Below, in pieces: positions 43,481-52,502 of a stretch of 64,000 nucleotides of DNA (positions are counted from its first letter, which is position 1; every line of letters starts with the position of its first letter). The notes below the pieces were generated by a model. It was not told where the DNA came from. It made no database searches and saw only the letters and a list, made by a program, of their open reading frames with translations. Source of the DNA: Paraburkholderia sediminicola (GTDB lineage Bacteria; Pseudomonadota; Gammaproteobacteria; Burkholderiales; Burkholderiaceae); the NCBI RefSeq assembly GCF_902859805.1, contig NZ_CADIKC010000013.1, positions 1 to 64,000 on the forward strand, written 5' to 3'. Position numbers and translations under genes: made by a program.

Positions 43481-44692
43481 ATGGACTTGACTCAGGTTTC
43501 CTCATCCTCCTCTTCAGCCTCGCGGCCGCAGAAGTCGTTCGCGAACGAGGCACTCAACGTTGCTCAGTATGACGATCGGCCGTTCCTGAAACGGCTCGGC
43601 GTCGTCGACTGGCTGTTCGCCGTCGTGATGGTCGCGGGCGCGGGGTTTGCGCTGTCGCGCTATCACCCGTTCATGAATTACTACGACAAGCTGGTGCTGT
43701 GCCTGGCGGTGCCGGTGTTCGTGGTACTCGGCTGGCGCTGGAAGCCGGTGCGTCCGCTGATGGTGGGCATCGCCGCGCTGTCGCTGCTGGCAATCCAGAT
43801 CTATCACGGCGATCTGACGCGCGCGGATAACGCGTTCTTCCTCAAATATTTCCTGTCGAGCCAGTCCGCGATTCTGTGGATGAGCGCGCTTTTCGTCTTC
43901 GCCACCGTCTTCTACTGGATCGGCCTGCTGTCGCGTTCACCGACCGGCGCCGCGATCGGTTCGAAAATGACGTGGGCTGCGGTGGTAATGGGCTTCGTCG
44001 GCCTGATGGTGCGCTGGTACGAGTCGTACCTGATCGGCGCGGACGTCGGCCATATTCCAATCTCGAACCTGTACGAAGTGTTCGTGCTGTTCAGCCTGAT
44101 CACCGCGCTGTTCTATCTGTACTACGAGCAGCACTACAACACGCGTGCGCTCGGCGCATTCGTGCTGCTGGTGATCAGCGCGGCAGTCGGCTTCCTGATG
44201 TGGTACTCGGTCGCGCGTGACGCCCAGCAGATCCAGCCGCTCGTGCCGGCGCTGCAGAGCTGGTGGATGAAGATCCACGTGCCGGCTAACTTCATCGGCT
44301 ATGGCAGCTTCGCGCTGTCGGCCATGGTCGGCGTCGCGTATCTGGCGAAAGAACGCGGTGTGCTGGCAGACCGCCTGCCGCCGCTCGACGTGCTCGACGA
44401 CCTGATGTACAAGTCGATCGCCGTCGGCTTCGCGTTCTTCACGATCGCGACGATTCTCGGGGCGCTGTGGGCCGCGGAAGCATGGGGCGGTTACTGGAGC
44501 TGGGACCCGAAGGAAACGTGGGCGCTGATCGTGTGGCTGAACTACGCGGCCTGGCTGCATATGCGTCTGATGAAGGGCCTGCGCGGTGCGGTGGCGGCAT
44601 GGTGGGCTCTGACCGGCCTGCTGGTGACGACCTTCGCGTTCCTCGGCGTCAACATGTTCCTGTCGGGGCTGCATAGCTACGGCAAGCTGTAA
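43481..44692 (+). CDS. ccsB: Cytochrome c biogenesis protein CcsB/CcsA
   Basis: A 403-residue polytopic protein, the heme-handling partner of ResB. The tryptophan-rich heme motif WGGYWSWDPKE is at residues 335-345, flanked by conserved His residues (KIHVPANFIGYGSF and YAAWLHMRLMKG). At least eight hydrophobic helices are visible. It forms a two-gene operon with resB. Confidence 0.95.
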   Translation: MDLTQVSSSSSSASRPQKSFANEALNVAQYDDRPFLKRLGVVDWLFAVVMVAGAGFALSRYHPFMNYYDKLVLCLAVPVFVVLGWRWKPVRPLMVGIAALSLLAIQIYHGDLTRADNAFFLKYFLSSQSAILWMSALFVFATVFYWIGLLSRSPTGAAIGSKMTWAAVVMGFVGLMVRWYESYLIGADVGHIPISNLYEVFVLFSLITALFYLYYEQHYNTRALGAFVLLVISAAVGFLMWYSVARDAQQIQPLVPALQSWWMKIHVPANFIGYGSFALSAMVGVAYLAKERGVLADRLPPLDVLDDLMYKSIAVGFAFFTIATILGALWAAEAWGGYWSWDPKETWALIVWLNYAAWLHMRLMKGLRGAVAAWWALTGLLVTTFAFLGVNMFLSGLHSYGKL

Positions 44693-44714
44693 GATCTGCC
44701 GTTCTGAGCCGACT

Positions 44715-44750
44715 AAAAACCGCCGCGTGTTTTGCACCGGCGGTTTTTTT
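44715..44750 (+). terminator. Rho-independent terminator after ccsB
   Basis: AAAAACCGCCG (44715-44725) pairs with CGGCGGTTTTT after an inner GTG/CAC, followed by T. The next 140 bases up to msrP hold no feature I can support. Confidence 0.88.
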
Positions 44751-44890
44751 ATGCCCGGCGGAATATTCGCTGCATCCAATGTGTTTGCTAGAGCAGTACC
44801 CAAGGATGGCTGGGCGAGTGGCTAAACGAGCCGATCATCAATATGGCCCCGTAAGATAGACAACTCGATGGGCCGGCAAGGAGCAGCACG

Positions 44891-45886
44891 ATGTGGATCA
44901 AGCGAAGCGACAGAACTCAACTCGTCGGCGATGACATCGCACGCAGCGAAATCACGCCTCAGCATGTCTTCGAGAACCGGCGGCGCGTATTGCAGGCCGC
45001 GGGTGCATTGGCGCTCGGCAGTCTGATCGGCGTGAACGGCGAGGCGCTGGCCGCGTATTCCTCGCCGGATCCGAAGGCGCAGAAGCTCGCGGCGAAAACC
45101 AACCCGAAGTTCGTCGCGCTGGACAAGATCACGCCGTACAAGGACATCACCACGTACAACAACTACTACGAGTTCGGCACCGACAAGGCGGACCCCGCGC
45201 ACAACGCCGGTACGTTGCGTCCGCACCCGTGGAAGGTGAGCGTCGAGGGCGAAATCAAGAATCCGAAGGTGTACGACATCGACGAATTGCTGAAGCTCGC
45301 GCCGCTCGAGGAGCGCGTGTACCGGTTGCGTTGTGTCGAGGGCTGGTCGATGGTGATTCCGTGGATCGGCGTGCCGCTCGCGGAGTTGATCAAGCGCGTG
45401 CAGCCGACCGGCAACGCCAAATACGTGCAATTCATCACGCTTGCCGATCCGTCGCAAATGCCCGGCCTGTCGACGCCGGTACTCGACTGGCCGTACACCG
45501 AAGGTCTGCGGATGGACGAAGCAATGAACCCGCTGACGTTCCTGACGATGGGTCTCTACGGCCAGGTGTTGCCGAATCAGAACGGCGCGCCGATCCGCGT
45601 GGTGGTGCCGTGGAAGTACGGCTTCAAAAGTGCGAAGTCGCTGGTGAAGATCCGCTTCCTCGACAAGCAGCCCCCGACCAGCTGGAACACGTATGCTTCG
45701 AACGAATACGGTTTCTATTCGAACGTGAATCCGAACGTCGATCACCCGCGCTGGAGTCAGGCCACCGAGCGGCGCATCGGCGAAGATGGTTTCTTCACAC
45801 CCAAGCGTAAGACGCTGATGTTCAATGGCTACGGTGATCAGGTCGCGTCGCTGTATCAGGGCATGGACCTGAAGAAGAATTTTTGA
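44891..45886 (+). CDS. msrP: Protein-methionine-sulfoxide reductase catalytic subunit MsrP (YedY)
   Basis: A 331-residue periplasmic molybdopterin enzyme that repairs oxidised methionines in envelope proteins. A twin-arginine signal (NRRRVLQAAGALALG near residues 34-48) directs export of the folded enzyme. Cys148 in YRLRCVEGWSM is the expected molybdenum ligand. It is followed by its heme-binding membrane partner msrQ. Confidence 0.95.
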   Translation: MWIKRSDRTQLVGDDIARSEITPQHVFENRRRVLQAAGALALGSLIGVNGEALAAYSSPDPKAQKLAAKTNPKFVALDKITPYKDITTYNNYYEFGTDKADPAHNAGTLRPHPWKVSVEGEIKNPKVYDIDELLKLAPLEERVYRLRCVEGWSMVIPWIGVPLAELIKRVQPTGNAKYVQFITLADPSQMPGLSTPVLDWPYTEGLRMDEAMNPLTFLTMGLYGQVLPNQNGAPIRVVVPWKYGFKSAKSLVKIRFLDKQPPTSWNTYASNEYGFYSNVNPNVDHPRWSQATERRIGEDGFFTPKRKTLMFNGYGDQVASLYQGMDLKKNF

Positions 45887-45897
45887 GCGGCGTAATC

Positions 45898-46599
45898 ATG
45901 GCTTCCTCCGACACGCAACCGGTTACCGAAACCCCGCGCACTACGCCGCGTGCCAAAGCGCCGGCGTCAGCGACAACAAAGCGGCCCGCAAGCGGCGCGC
46001 GCTGGATCGTGCCCGCGAAAATCCTGGTGTTTGTCGCGGCGTGGTATCCGCTCGCGCGCATCGTGCTGTTCGGCATGACCGATCGGCTGGGCGCGAATCC
46101 GATCGAGTTCATCACGCGCTCGACGGGCCTGTGGACGCTTGTCTTTCTTTGCATCACGTTGGCGGTGACGCCGTTGCGTCGATTGACCGGCATCACTGCA
46201 TTGGGCAGGTTCCGCCGGATGTTGGGTCTGTATGCATTCTTCTACGCGACGCTGCACTTCACCACGTACCTGTGGTTCGACAAGTGGTTCGATGTCGCCG
46301 CGATTCTCAAGGACATCGGCAAGCGGCCGTTCATCACCGTGGGTTTCGCGGCGTTCGTGCTGCTGATCGCGTTGGCCGTTACGTCGCCGCGCGCGATGGT
46401 TCGCAAACTTGGACGCCGCTGGCAGACGTTGCATCGCGCGATCTATGCGATCGGCGGCCTCGCGATCCTGCATTTCTGGTGGATGAAGGCGGGCAAGCAC
46501 GACCTGATCTTGCCGAAGATCTACGGCGCGATTATGGTCGCATTGCTGGGATGGCGCCTGCTCGTCTGGCTGCGCGAGCGGACGGTAAAGGCTCGCTGA
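45898..46599 (+). CDS. msrQ: Heme-binding membrane subunit MsrQ (YedZ)
   Basis: A 233-residue inner-membrane protein with about six helices that passes quinol electrons to MsrP. Typical ferric-reductase-like segments: ITRSTGLWTLVFLCITLAVTPL, FYATLHFTTYLW and LHRAIYAIGGLAILHFWW with the heme His residues. ATG 45898 is preferred to TTG 45883, which would overlap msrP. Confidence 0.93.
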   Translation: MASSDTQPVTETPRTTPRAKAPASATTKRPASGARWIVPAKILVFVAAWYPLARIVLFGMTDRLGANPIEFITRSTGLWTLVFLCITLAVTPLRRLTGITALGRFRRMLGLYAFFYATLHFTTYLWFDKWFDVAAILKDIGKRPFITVGFAAFVLLIALAVTSPRAMVRKLGRRWQTLHRAIYAIGGLAILHFWWMKAGKHDLILPKIYGAIMVALLGWRLLVWLRERTVKAR

Positions 46600-46622
46600 T
46601 CACGAGGTACGATGCGCAAATG

Positions 46623-46656
46623 AAAAAGGCGATGCTGCAGTGGCATCGCCTTTTTT
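46623..46656. terminator. Bidirectional terminator between msrQ and lysA
   Basis: A 13-bp perfect stem AAAAAGGCGATGC/GCATCGCCTTTTT with a 7-base loop and T runs on both strands serves the convergent genes. Confidence 0.92.
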
Positions 46657-46681
46657 ATCGAAGGGTTCTAAGCTCTGACGT

Positions 46682-47944
46682 TTACGCCGGCAAGATCGTC
46701 TCGCCCGCAAACAGCTGCTTCACCTCTTCACGAGCGCGGACCACATACGCTTGTGTACCATCAACCATCACCTCGGCCGCGCGCGGACGGGTGTTGTAGT
46801 TCGAGCTCATCACAAAGCCATAGGCGCCAGCCGAGCGAATCGCCAGCAGATCGCCCGGTTCGACCGCCAGCAGACGCTCACGACCCAGCCAATCGCCGCT
46901 TTCGCAAACCGGGCCGACCACGTCGTACACGTGGGCGGGCACGTCGCGCTTAACGACAGCCTCGATCGCGTGATACGCCTCGTACATCGCAGGGCGCGCG
47001 AGATCGGTCATCGCCGCATCGACGATGGCGAAGTTCTTTTCCGCGCCAGGCTTCAGAAACTCGACGCGCGTGAGCAGTACACCGGCATTACCGACCAGCG
47101 AACGGCCCGGCTCGAAATACACTTCACGATGCCCATGACCGCACGCCTCGATGCGATCCAGCACGGTGCGTACGAAGTCGCCGATTTCCGGCGGCGTTTC
47201 GTCGTCGTACGTGATGCCGAGACCGCCACCTACGTCGATGTGGCGAATTTTCACGCCGTCCTGTTCGATCTGATCGACCAGTTCGAGAACCTTGTCGACT
47301 GCGTCCAGATAAGGCGCGACTTCAGTGATCTGCGAGCCGATATGGCAGTCGATGCCGACCACGTCGAGATGCGTCATCGCCGCGGCGGCGCGATACGTCG
47401 CGCGTGCATCTTCGAACGCGACGCCGAACTTGTTCGACTTCAGGCCGGTAGAAATATACGGATGCGTTTTCGCGTCGACGTCCGGATTCACGCGCAGCGA
47501 GACGGGAGCCTTTTTGCCCATTTCCGCGGCAACCGCATTCAGGCGGTCGAGCTCGGGAATCGATTCGACGTTGAAGCATTTGACGCCGGCCGCGAGCGCC
47601 TGACGCATCTCGTCCGCATGCTTGCCGACGCCGGAAAACACGGTGTTTTCCGCTTTGCCACCGGCGGCCAGCACGCGCGCCAGCTCACCGCCCGACACGA
47701 TGTCGAAGCCCGCGCCAAGGCGCGCGAACACGTTCAGCACCGCGAGATTGCTATTGGCCTTGACGGCGACGTGCACAGTTGCACGGCGGCCGGCGCAAGC
47801 GCTTGCATAGGCATTCCACGCTTCGGTGAGCGCGGCGCGCGAATAGACGTACAGCGGCGTGCCGAACTGTTCGGCGAGTGAGGCGGCGGACACGCCCTCG
47901 GCGTGCAACACGCCGTCGACGTAGTCAAATGCGGATCGAGTCAT
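46682..47944 (-). CDS. lysA: Diaminopimelate decarboxylase
   Basis: A 420-residue PLP enzyme making lysine from meso-diaminopimelate. The PLP lysine is Lys62 in HVAVKANSN; HIGSQI and GGGLGI help bind the cofactor, and CESGDWLGRER is the substrate-binding Cys segment near the C terminus. It lies nine bases after lptM on the same strand, an arrangement common in proteobacteria. Confidence 0.97.
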   Translation of the reverse strand: MTRSAFDYVDGVLHAEGVSAASLAEQFGTPLYVYSRAALTEAWNAYASACAGRRATVHVAVKANSNLAVLNVFARLGAGFDIVSGGELARVLAAGGKAENTVFSGVGKHADEMRQALAAGVKCFNVESIPELDRLNAVAAEMGKKAPVSLRVNPDVDAKTHPYISTGLKSNKFGVAFEDARATYRAAAAMTHLDVVGIDCHIGSQITEVAPYLDAVDKVLELVDQIEQDGVKIRHIDVGGGLGITYDDETPPEIGDFVRTVLDRIEACGHGHREVYFEPGRSLVGNAGVLLTRVEFLKPGAEKNFAIVDAAMTDLARPAMYEAYHAIEAVVKRDVPAHVYDVVGPVCESGDWLGRERLLAVEPGDLLAIRSAGAYGFVMSSNYNTRPRAAEVMVDGTQAYVVRAREEVKQLFAGETILPA

Positions 47945-47953
47945 GCGAAAGTC

Positions 47954-48298
47954 TTATTGAGCGGGAGTGGCGGCGGAGGCAGGTTGCGCAGGCGTAGCAG
48001 CCGATGCGGCGGACGCGGGCGGCGCGGCGAGTTCGCTTTCCGGCGACAACGAGAGCGGCGCGCCAGAAGTATCCGGCACCTCACCCATCGGGGAAGGAGT
48101 TGCTGTGCCGGATTTCACTGTATCCGGCGACGGCGGTTGCGTGCGATCGATCGGCTTGGCCGGTAGCGGCGGCACGGTTGGCAAATAGAGCGAACCGCGT
48201 TGCCCGCAGCCGGCAAGTGCACAACCTGCGAGAATGGCTAAACCCGCTACAATCGCGCGGCCGGGCGCCGCCGCGCGCATCCGAGATACGACTCGCAT
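47954..48298 (-). CDS. lptM: LptM-type lipoprotein (LPS translocon maturation chaperone)
   Basis: A 114-residue predicted lipoprotein with lipobox LAGC and Cys31, followed by GQRGSLYLP, the LptM (YifL) signature. In E. coli LptM aids disulfide maturation of LptD. The rest is low-complexity, rich in Pro, Ala and Ser. A second ATG six codons in is also possible. Adjacent lysA and divergent cyaY are its usual neighbours. Confidence 0.88.
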   Translation of the reverse strand: MRVVSRMRAAAPGRAIVAGLAILAGCALAGCGQRGSLYLPTVPPLPAKPIDRTQPPSPDTVKSGTATPSPMGEVPDTSGAPLSLSPESELAAPPASAASAATPAQPASAATPAQ

Positions 48299-48333
48299 GA
48301 CTGTCCCTGAATAAATAATCGATGGAGTTTAGC

Positions 48334-48651
48334 ATGTCCGATAGTGATTACCTGACCCGCGCGGAAGCCGCGCTAGCCGCCATCGAACGCGCGCTCGACG
48401 ACACGGAAGCCGACATCGAACTCGAGCGCAGTGGCAATGTCCTGACCCTGGAATTCGAGAACCGCACGAAGATCATTGTCAACCTGCAGCCGCCGATGAG
48501 CGAGATCTGGATCGCCGCGAAAGCGGGTGGTTTCCACTTCCGTTTCATCGACGGCGAATGGCGCGATACGCGCAGCGGCACGGAGTTTTTCGCCGCGCTG
48601 TCGGAGTACGCGACGCAGCAAGCCGGCGAGCCGGTTCACTTCGAAGCGTAA
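48334..48651 (+). CDS. cyaY: Iron-sulfur cluster assembly protein CyaY (frataxin)
   Basis: A 105-residue frataxin. Acidic first helix (EAALAAIERALDDTEADIELE), then the beta-sheet with VNLQPPMSEIWIAAKAGGFHFRF. ATG 48334 is chosen: GGAG at 48324-48327 is well spaced and the product then starts MSDSDYLTRAE. Only 35 bases separate it from divergent lptM. Confidence 0.95.
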   Translation: MSDSDYLTRAEAALAAIERALDDTEADIELERSGNVLTLEFENRTKIIVNLQPPMSEIWIAAKAGGFHFRFIDGEWRDTRSGTEFFAALSEYATQQAGEPVHFEA

Positions 48652-48780
48652 AGCGGTTGTTTCCGAGCGGGATTCCGGAAGGGCCGCTCGGGGGTATCGC
48701 TGAGACGGCCAAAGATTCAATCGCCGGATGGGTCGTTTGATCGACTGCTCAGGCGACTGCAGAAGCGACTGCCCAAAAGA

Positions 48781-48814
48781 AAACCGCCGCGCATCGAGCG
48801 CGGCGGTTTTTTTT
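48781..48814. terminator. Bidirectional terminator between cyaY and mrcA
   Basis: A perfect 12-bp stem AAACCGCCGCGC/GCGCGGCGGTTT with an ATCGA loop and T runs on both strands. Confidence 0.93.
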
Positions 48815-48848
48815 CTGGCGGAAGTTGCCGCCTCTTTTTAACGCGTTT

Positions 48849-51254
48849 CTAGTGCCCCTTGAACAGATTCATGATGTCCTGTTTTTCTTGCTCGCCGACC
48901 TGCTCGGGCGCTGCGGCTGCCGCGGATGCGCCGCTCGCCTCGGCATCCAGCGCTGCCTGACTGATGCCGACCGTCGAGACGAAACCGTGGCCCGGCGTGA
49001 AGTCGTCGAAATACAGTTCTGAGCCGAGCTCGGTCACGCCGTCGGGCATCGGCATCTTGTAGTCCGGCACGCCCTTGAGCGCGCGCGCCATGTATTCGAT
49101 CCACACCGGCAACGCGAGGCCGCCGCCTGTTTCCTTATCGCCGAGGCTGCGCGGGTTGTCGTAGCCAATCCACGCAATCGCCGTAAGCGTGTGCTGATAG
49201 CCGCCGAACCACGCATCGCGCGAGTCGTTGGTCGTGCCGGTCTTGCCGCCGAGGTCGGTACGTTTCAGCACGTTGCTCTTCGCGCCCGTGCCTCGTTGCG
49301 CGACGCTTTGCAGCAGGCTGTTCATCACATACGCATTGCGTGGTTCGATCGCGTGCGGTGCGCTCTGTTCGGCGACCAGCGGTTGCGCGTGCGCCACGAC
49401 GATACCGCGCTGATCGGTGACTTCCGCGATCAGATACGGGTTGATGCGATAGCCGCCGTTAGCAAACACCGAGAACGCGCCGGCCATCTGCAAGGGCGTC
49501 ACGAGTCCAGCGCCGAGCGCCATCGGCAGATAAGCCGGGTGACGATCCGCGTCGAAGCCGAAACGCGTGATGTATTGCTGGGCGTACTTGGTGCCGATGT
49601 GGTTCAGGATCCGAATCGATACGAGGTTCTTGGACTTCTGCAGCGCGGTGCGCATGGTCATCGGACCGTCGAAACCGCCACCGTAGTTCTTCGGCTCCCA
49701 CGCTTGCCCGCCCGTCTCCGCAGCGCTGAAAAAGAGCGGTGCATCGTTGATCACCGTAGCCGGTCCGAGCCCCTTTTCGAGCGAGGCCGAATAGATAAAC
49801 GGCTTGAAGCTCGAACCCGGTTGACGCCACGCCTGGGTCACGTGGTTGAACTTGTTCTTGTTGAAGTCGAAACCGCCGACCAGTGCACGAATCGCACCAT
49901 CCTGCGGCACCACCGAAACGAATGCGCCTTCCACTTGCGGCAGCTGCGTGATCGACCAGTTGCCGTCATCATCCTTCACGACGCGAATGATCGCGCCGGG
50001 CCGCACGCGCTGATTCGGCTGCGCGCGCGCGCCGAGCGCGAACTGCGCGAAGCGCAGGCCGTCGCCCTGAATGGTCGCAACGTTGCCGTCGATGAAGGTG
50101 GCCAGCACCTGCTTCGGACTCGCCGCCGTGACCACCGCGGCGATGATTTCACCGTTGTCGGGATGTTCGAGCAGCGCGTCGTCGATGGCCTGTTCGCGGT
50201 CGTCCGCATCGGACGGCAAATCGATGAACGCTTCCGGCCCGCGATAGCCGTGGCGCCGTTCGTAGTCCATCAGACCTTTGCGCAGGGCCCGGTAAGCGAC
50301 GTCCTGATCGGCTGAGTCGATGGTGGTCACGACGTTCAGGCCGCGCGTGTACGCCTCTTCGCGATACTGCGCGTACATCATCTGCCGCACCATTTCCGCG
50401 ACGTATTCCGCGTGCACGCTGAATTCCTTGCCCGCGCCCTTGACGATCAGCGGCTGTCTGCTTGCCTGGTCGTACTGTTCCTGAGTGATGTAGTGCAGTT
50501 CGTACATGCGCTGCAGGATGTACTCCTGGCGGATCTTCGCGCGCTTCGGATTGACCACCGGGTTATACGCGGACGGCGCCTTCGGCAAACCTGCCAGCAT
50601 GGCGGATTCCGCCAGGGTCAGGTCCTTCAGATCTTTACCGAAGTACACCCGTGCCGCGCTCGCGAAGCCATACGCGCGCTGACCGAGATAGATCTGATTC
50701 ATGTACACCTCGAGAATCTGATCTTTCGTCAGCTTCGACTCGATCTTGTACGCGAGCAGCATCTCGTAGATCTTGCGCGTGTAGGTCTTTTCACTCGACA
50801 GGAAGAAGTTGCGCGCCACCTGCATGGTGATCGTGCTGGCGCCTTGTGTAGCGTGGCCATTGGTCAGTGCGACGAAGCCGGCTCGCGCAATGCCTGTCAG
50901 ATCGACGCCGCCGTGATCGTAGAAGCGTGCGTCTTCGATTGCCAGCACGGCCTTCTTCAGGCTGTCGGGCACGTCCTGGATATGGACGATGTCGCGCCGC
51001 TCTTCACCGAATTCGCCGATCAGCACGTGGTCGGCCGTATAGATGCGCAATGGCACCTTCGGCCGGTAGTCGGTCAGCGCATCGAGCGACGGCAGGTTCG
51101 GCGTTGCTACCACCAGCGCATAACCGAGCACCAGCAGCACGCACAGGATGCCTGCGACGATCAGACCCACCAGCCCGATGATGAGCTTGAGCCACAGGGG
51201 GCGTTTGCGCTTCTGCGGCGCGGGCGGCGGAGACGTTGGAGACGTGGATTGCAT
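48849..51254 (-). CDS. mrcA: Penicillin-binding protein 1A (bifunctional)
   Basis: An 801-residue class A PBP. One membrane helix (about 22-46), then the glycosyltransferase domain with Glu107 (AIEDARFYDHGG) and GASTITMQVARNFF, an OB-like insert, and the transpeptidase domain with SSFK (Ser481), SKN (541-543) and KTGTTND (671-677). It polymerises and crosslinks peptidoglycan. A TATAAT box on the minus strand at 51280-51285 gives a very short leader. Divergent from pilM, an arrangement common in proteobacteria. Confidence 0.96.
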   Translation of the reverse strand: MQSTSPTSPPPAPQKRKRPLWLKLIIGLVGLIVAGILCVLLVLGYALVVATPNLPSLDALTDYRPKVPLRIYTADHVLIGEFGEERRDIVHIQDVPDSLKKAVLAIEDARFYDHGGVDLTGIARAGFVALTNGHATQGASTITMQVARNFFLSSEKTYTRKIYEMLLAYKIESKLTKDQILEVYMNQIYLGQRAYGFASAARVYFGKDLKDLTLAESAMLAGLPKAPSAYNPVVNPKRAKIRQEYILQRMYELHYITQEQYDQASRQPLIVKGAGKEFSVHAEYVAEMVRQMMYAQYREEAYTRGLNVVTTIDSADQDVAYRALRKGLMDYERRHGYRGPEAFIDLPSDADDREQAIDDALLEHPDNGEIIAAVVTAASPKQVLATFIDGNVATIQGDGLRFAQFALGARAQPNQRVRPGAIIRVVKDDDGNWSITQLPQVEGAFVSVVPQDGAIRALVGGFDFNKNKFNHVTQAWRQPGSSFKPFIYSASLEKGLGPATVINDAPLFFSAAETGGQAWEPKNYGGGFDGPMTMRTALQKSKNLVSIRILNHIGTKYAQQYITRFGFDADRHPAYLPMALGAGLVTPLQMAGAFSVFANGGYRINPYLIAEVTDQRGIVVAHAQPLVAEQSAPHAIEPRNAYVMNSLLQSVAQRGTGAKSNVLKRTDLGGKTGTTNDSRDAWFGGYQHTLTAIAWIGYDNPRSLGDKETGGGLALPVWIEYMARALKGVPDYKMPMPDGVTELGSELYFDDFTPGHGFVSTVGISQAALDAEASGASAAAAAPEQVGEQEKQDIMNLFKGH

Positions 51255-51279
51255 ATGGGCACCAAAAAACAGTCCCGCG

Positions 51280-51285
51280 ATTATA
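51280..51285 (-). promoter_or_regulatory. Probable -10 box of mrcA
   Basis: A consensus TATAAT on the minus strand lies 26 bases before the mrcA start. No good -35 box is seen 16-18 bases upstream, so this is a weak call. The rest of the 255-base mrcA-pilM gap includes a TTGACA on the plus strand (51328-51333) without a matching -10 box. Confidence 0.4.
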
Positions 51286-51509
51286 GCCGCCTCGCTTTTC
51301 AGCTTTCGGCATGCTTACTGACAGTTCTTGACAAGTCTGCACGCCGCACGCGGGAATGACTTCACTGTAGACGCTTTGATGGCCGAGAGGGCGTGCGTTG
51401 CGCAACGTTAGCCATTCGGCTGAGTGTCGCGCGGCGGCGCGGCTGAGCACAATCCTCACTCGTTACTCGCGTTCGAATGGTTCGTCGCGTGAGTCTGAGG
51501 GAGGGCGTG

Positions 51510-52502
51510 ATGACATTCAAAAGTTCGTGGCTTCAAGGTGTGCAACTCGGCGCGCAGCGTTTTGCTGCGGGAATCGATGTGAGTTCGCAGGCGGTGCGGC
51601 TGGTGGTGGTGAGTCAGCATTCGCGCGCACGCGCCGCGCTGCATATCGAACATGCGAGCACTGTGCCGCTCGGCGCAGGCGCAATGGTTGGCACGGAGAT
51701 CGCCGACCGTCATGCGGTGGCGCGTGCGTTGCGCGACGCATTCGCGGGGCTGCCGCGCGCGTGCGCGCCGCATGCATTGCGCTGCGCGATGGCGCTGCCC
51801 GCCTCGGCCACGTTGACCACTAGCGTGCCGCTCACAAGGCTCGCCGCGCTCGCAGGTTGTGTGGGAGACGGCGGGCATGAACTAGCCGAACTCGAGCCGG
51901 CGGTGATGAGCGAAGTCGAGCGCATCGCAGGTCTCGAGCGCCACGCGTTGGCGGTCGACTGGTTCGTCGACGAAACGCATTCGCCAATCCGTTCGGTGAC
52001 TATCGCCGCCACCGCACGCCAGCATCTCGAAGCGCGTATCGAATGCGCAGCAACCGCCGGCATCTCGCTCACTGCGATCGATGGCGAGCCGCATGCGGCT
52101 TTGCGCGCAATGCGCTACGCGGCGAGTCACGAACTCGATCCGCACGAGCCCTATGTCGCGCTCTGGATCGGCACGGACGGTGTGTACGGTTGGCGCATCG
52201 TCGACGACTGCCTCGTCGGCGAGATGCGCTACCCGGCACCCGAACACGCCGATCTTGCCGACGCGTTGCGTGATCTCGTCCACGGCCCCGTACTCGATTG
52301 TGCGTTGTTGAGCGGCGAGGTCGATCTGCTCGACAGCGTAGGTTTCTCGGTTGCGGATATCGCCGACGTGTTGGGCTGCACCGTGATGCCTTTCGAGTGC
52401 GCGGCGCTGGGAGGGCGCGCACGTGAACTGCACGATCCACTGTTGCACGAGCCCGCTGCCGCGGTCGCATTCGGACTCGCGTTGCGCGGAGTACTCGAAT
52501 GA
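51510..52502 (+). CDS. pilM: Type IV pilus assembly protein PilM
   Basis: A 330-residue actin-like cytoplasmic ATPase-fold protein that binds the N terminus of PilN. The N-terminal nucleotide-binding strand AAGIDVSSQAVRLVVV is visible; the sequence is more divergent than PilM of Pseudomonas. ATG 51510 follows GAGGGAGGG; a longer start at 51477 lacks such a site. It overlaps pilN by four bases and starts the pilMNO(P)Q operon. Confidence 0.8.
   Translation: MTFKSSWLQGVQLGAQRFAAGIDVSSQAVRLVVVSQHSRARAALHIEHASTVPLGAGAMVGTEIADRHAVARALRDAFAGLPRACAPHALRCAMALPASATLTTSVPLTRLAALAGCVGDGGHELAELEPAVMSEVERIAGLERHALAVDWFVDETHSPIRSVTIAATARQHLEARIECAATAGISLTAIDGEPHAALRAMRYAASHELDPHEPYVALWIGTDGVYGWRIVDDCLVGEMRYPAPEHADLADALRDLVHGPVLDCALLSGEVDLLDSVGFSVADIADVLGCTVMPFECAALGGRARELHDPLLHEPAAAVAFGLALRGVLE

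Noticed and set aside
51328..51360. TTGACA at 51328-51333 as the pilM promoter
   Set aside because: No acceptable -10 hexamer occurs 15-19 bases downstream.
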